A stretch of DNA of 7,676 bases from JBDRHL01 sp043816955 (lineage in GTDB: Bacteria > Planctomycetota > Phycisphaerae > Sedimentisphaerales > CAYZTY01): contig JBDRHL010000175.1 in assembly GCA_043816955.1 (NCBI GenBank), positions 1-7,676 of the forward strand, in the 5' to 3' direction. Position numbers and translations under genes: made by a program. The first letter of the stretch is position 1; every line of letters begins with the position of its first letter. Below, piece by piece: positions 7,100 to 7,676 of this stretch. The notes beneath the pieces are model-generated. The model saw only the letters and a list, made by a program, of their open reading frames with translations. It was not told the origin of the DNA and searched no databases.

Positions 7100-7234
7100 T
7101 TGAACGAGTATTTTTCCAATTCGGTATTACTGTGGCTTTTCGAAGAGGTTTTGGTCGTCCACTACTCTTCCGTTACCCAGGTAGTCTCTTTTTGCCGTGC
7201 GCAAAGCCCTGAAAATAGCCCTTATATCACGCGT

Positions 7235-7405
7235 TCATCCCACTGCAAAATTGTCAGCTTCTTCTAAATCTTCTTGTAATGCTGCTTGCATATGTGTAAA
7301 ATAAGATATGGTTACACTACCGTCCAACTGTTTGATTGGAAAAATATTATTAACTGATTGTTTAGCATTGGTTTGTAAGCAAAAATGACTGTAATCGATT
7401 TGAAA
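7235..7405 (-). pseudogene. Possible truncated minus-strand gene remnant
   Basis: On the minus strand 56 codons stay open between a TGA at 7406-7408 and a stop at 7235-7237. The translation ends in MQAALQEDLEEADNFAVG and reads like a helical protein tail. It has no start that would give a sizeable product. A gene cut by the neighbouring insertion element would look like this. A second minus frame across the same bases is also open for about 45 codons, so chance is a serious alternative. Family not recognised. Confidence 0.2.
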
Positions 7406-7443
7406 TCACATTTAGACTCTGGCCATTTCACTTTGCATTCTGT

Positions 7444-7450
7444 GAAGGGA
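7444..7450 (+). promoter_or_regulatory. Ribosome binding site of the transposase
   Basis: GAAGGGA lies 7 bases before ATG 7458. An ATG at 7451 is in another frame and too close to the site. Confidence 0.65.
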
Positions 7451-7457
7451 ATGGCTG

Positions 7458-7676
7458 ATGAACAACGGACGAACAGTCTTTGCTCAGATAATGGATTTTC
7501 TGCCGCTCAACGAATTCCGCAAATGTGTCACTCGATACAGCGGACATTACAAAGTCCAACAGTTCTCGTGCATGGATCAATTCTTTTGTATGGCATTTGC
7601 TCAGTTAAGCTACCGCGAAAGTCTGCGGGACATCGAGGTGTGTCTGCGTGCAGTGCCATCCAAACTGTATCACATG
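7458..7676 (+). CDS. IS4-type transposase, N-terminal part with DUF4372 domain (cut by window edge)
   Basis: Seventy-three codons of an open frame that continues past the right edge. The reading MNNGRTVFAQIMDFLPL, then YSGHYKVQQFSCMDQFFCMAFAQLSYRESLRDIEVCL and KLYHM, is the typical DUF4372 start of an IS4-type DDE transposase (family pattern: FAQLMDFLP, then FAQLTYRESLRDIE). The DDE catalytic part would follow outside the window. The frame shows no stop or frameshift so far, so the gene may be intact. It encodes DNA transposition of its own element and has no link to glycan metabolism. Confidence 0.9.
   Translation, partial: MNNGRTVFAQIMDFLPLNEFRKCVTRYSGHYKVQQFSCMDQFFCMAFAQLSYRESLRDIEVCLRAVPSKLYHM
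7458..7676 (+). mobile_element. Left part of an IS4-type insertion sequence
   Basis: The transposase gene marks an insertion sequence of which at least these bases belong to the element. Its left end lies upstream, somewhere between about 7100 and 7457; the AT-rich part near 7380-7440 is a reasonable place but no terminal repeat can be shown from one end. It forms the right border of the glycan locus. Confidence 0.65.

Larger units (their letters stand above)
7100..7457. other. AT-rich stretch without a convincing gene, ahead of the transposase
   Basis: About 358 bases between the UroD-like gene and the transposase. Base composition is visibly more AT-rich than the flanking lyase and UroD genes, especially 7255-7410. 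I see no tRNA and no clear terminator; ACTAC 7161-7165 and GTAGT 7181-7185 with a following CTCTTTTT is the nearest thing, but the stem is only 5 bases. The left end of the insertion element must lie somewhere in this stretch. The terminal repeat cannot be identified because the right end is outside the window. Confidence 0.6.

Noticed and set aside
7161..7193. Possible intrinsic terminator: ACTAC ... GTAGT followed by CTCTTTTT.
   Set aside because: The stem is only 5 bases with a 15-base loop, has low GC and lies over 60 bases after the UroD-like stop; too weak to call.
7385..7676. A + frame from ATG 7385, open to the window end and overlapping the transposase in another frame.
   Set aside because: The DUF4372 match lies in the frame of ATG 7458, which also has its own ribosome binding site. 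The 7385 frame resembles no family I know and is best explained as a shadow.
1..7676. CRISPR array, tRNA, riboswitch or phage genes.
   Set aside because: I saw no regularly spaced repeats, cloverleaf-like segments, conserved riboswitch cores or phage structural genes.

Overview
The window holds four complete protein genes, the start of a fifth and possibly the tail of another. The gene families suggest a polysaccharide-degrading bacterium of the Planctomycetota / Lentisphaerota / Kiritimatiellota type. An S1 sulfatase, a LamG-DUF1961 protein, a PcRGLX/YetA-like rhamnogalacturonan lyase and a UroD-superfamily protein of unknown role often occur together in those groups. This assignment is inference from gene content; there is no rRNA or other phylogenetic marker here.

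Layout. Bases 1-121 may carry the last codons of an upstream gene. A formylglycine-type sulfatase (177-1592, +) converges on a LamG-DUF1961 (YesU-like) gene (1650-3017, -). That gene diverges, across a regulatory gap of about 130 bases, from a large exo-rhamnogalacturonan-lyase-like gene. The lyase starts at ATG 3151, not at an upstream TTG at 3127. It is followed after 19 bases by a UroD-superfamily gene (6014-7099), probably in the same operon. From 7100 to 7457 there is an AT-rich stretch with no convincing gene. The first 73 codons of an IS4-type transposase (DUF4372 domain) then run off the right edge.

How the genes may work together. DUF1961 and the PcRGLX/YetA fold are the families of Bacillus subtilis YesU and YetA, both from the rhamnogalacturonan-I region of that genome. 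Finding both in one divergent pair points to rhamnose-uronic acid polysaccharides. The sulfatase suggests that the substrate, or an oligosaccharide from it, carries sulfate esters. None of the proteins shows a signal peptide, so the window looks like the intracellular end of such a pathway, acting on imported oligosaccharides. No transporter, regulator or extracellular endolyase is visible here.

Most unusual points: a LamG domain fused in front of a YesU-like domain; a sulfatase with Ile where the family usually has the GK-x-H lysine; an inverted repeat bracketing an extended -10 promoter between the divergent genes; and a UroD-like protein with no zinc HxC motif inside a glycan locus. I saw no clearly new defence, CRISPR or RNA system.
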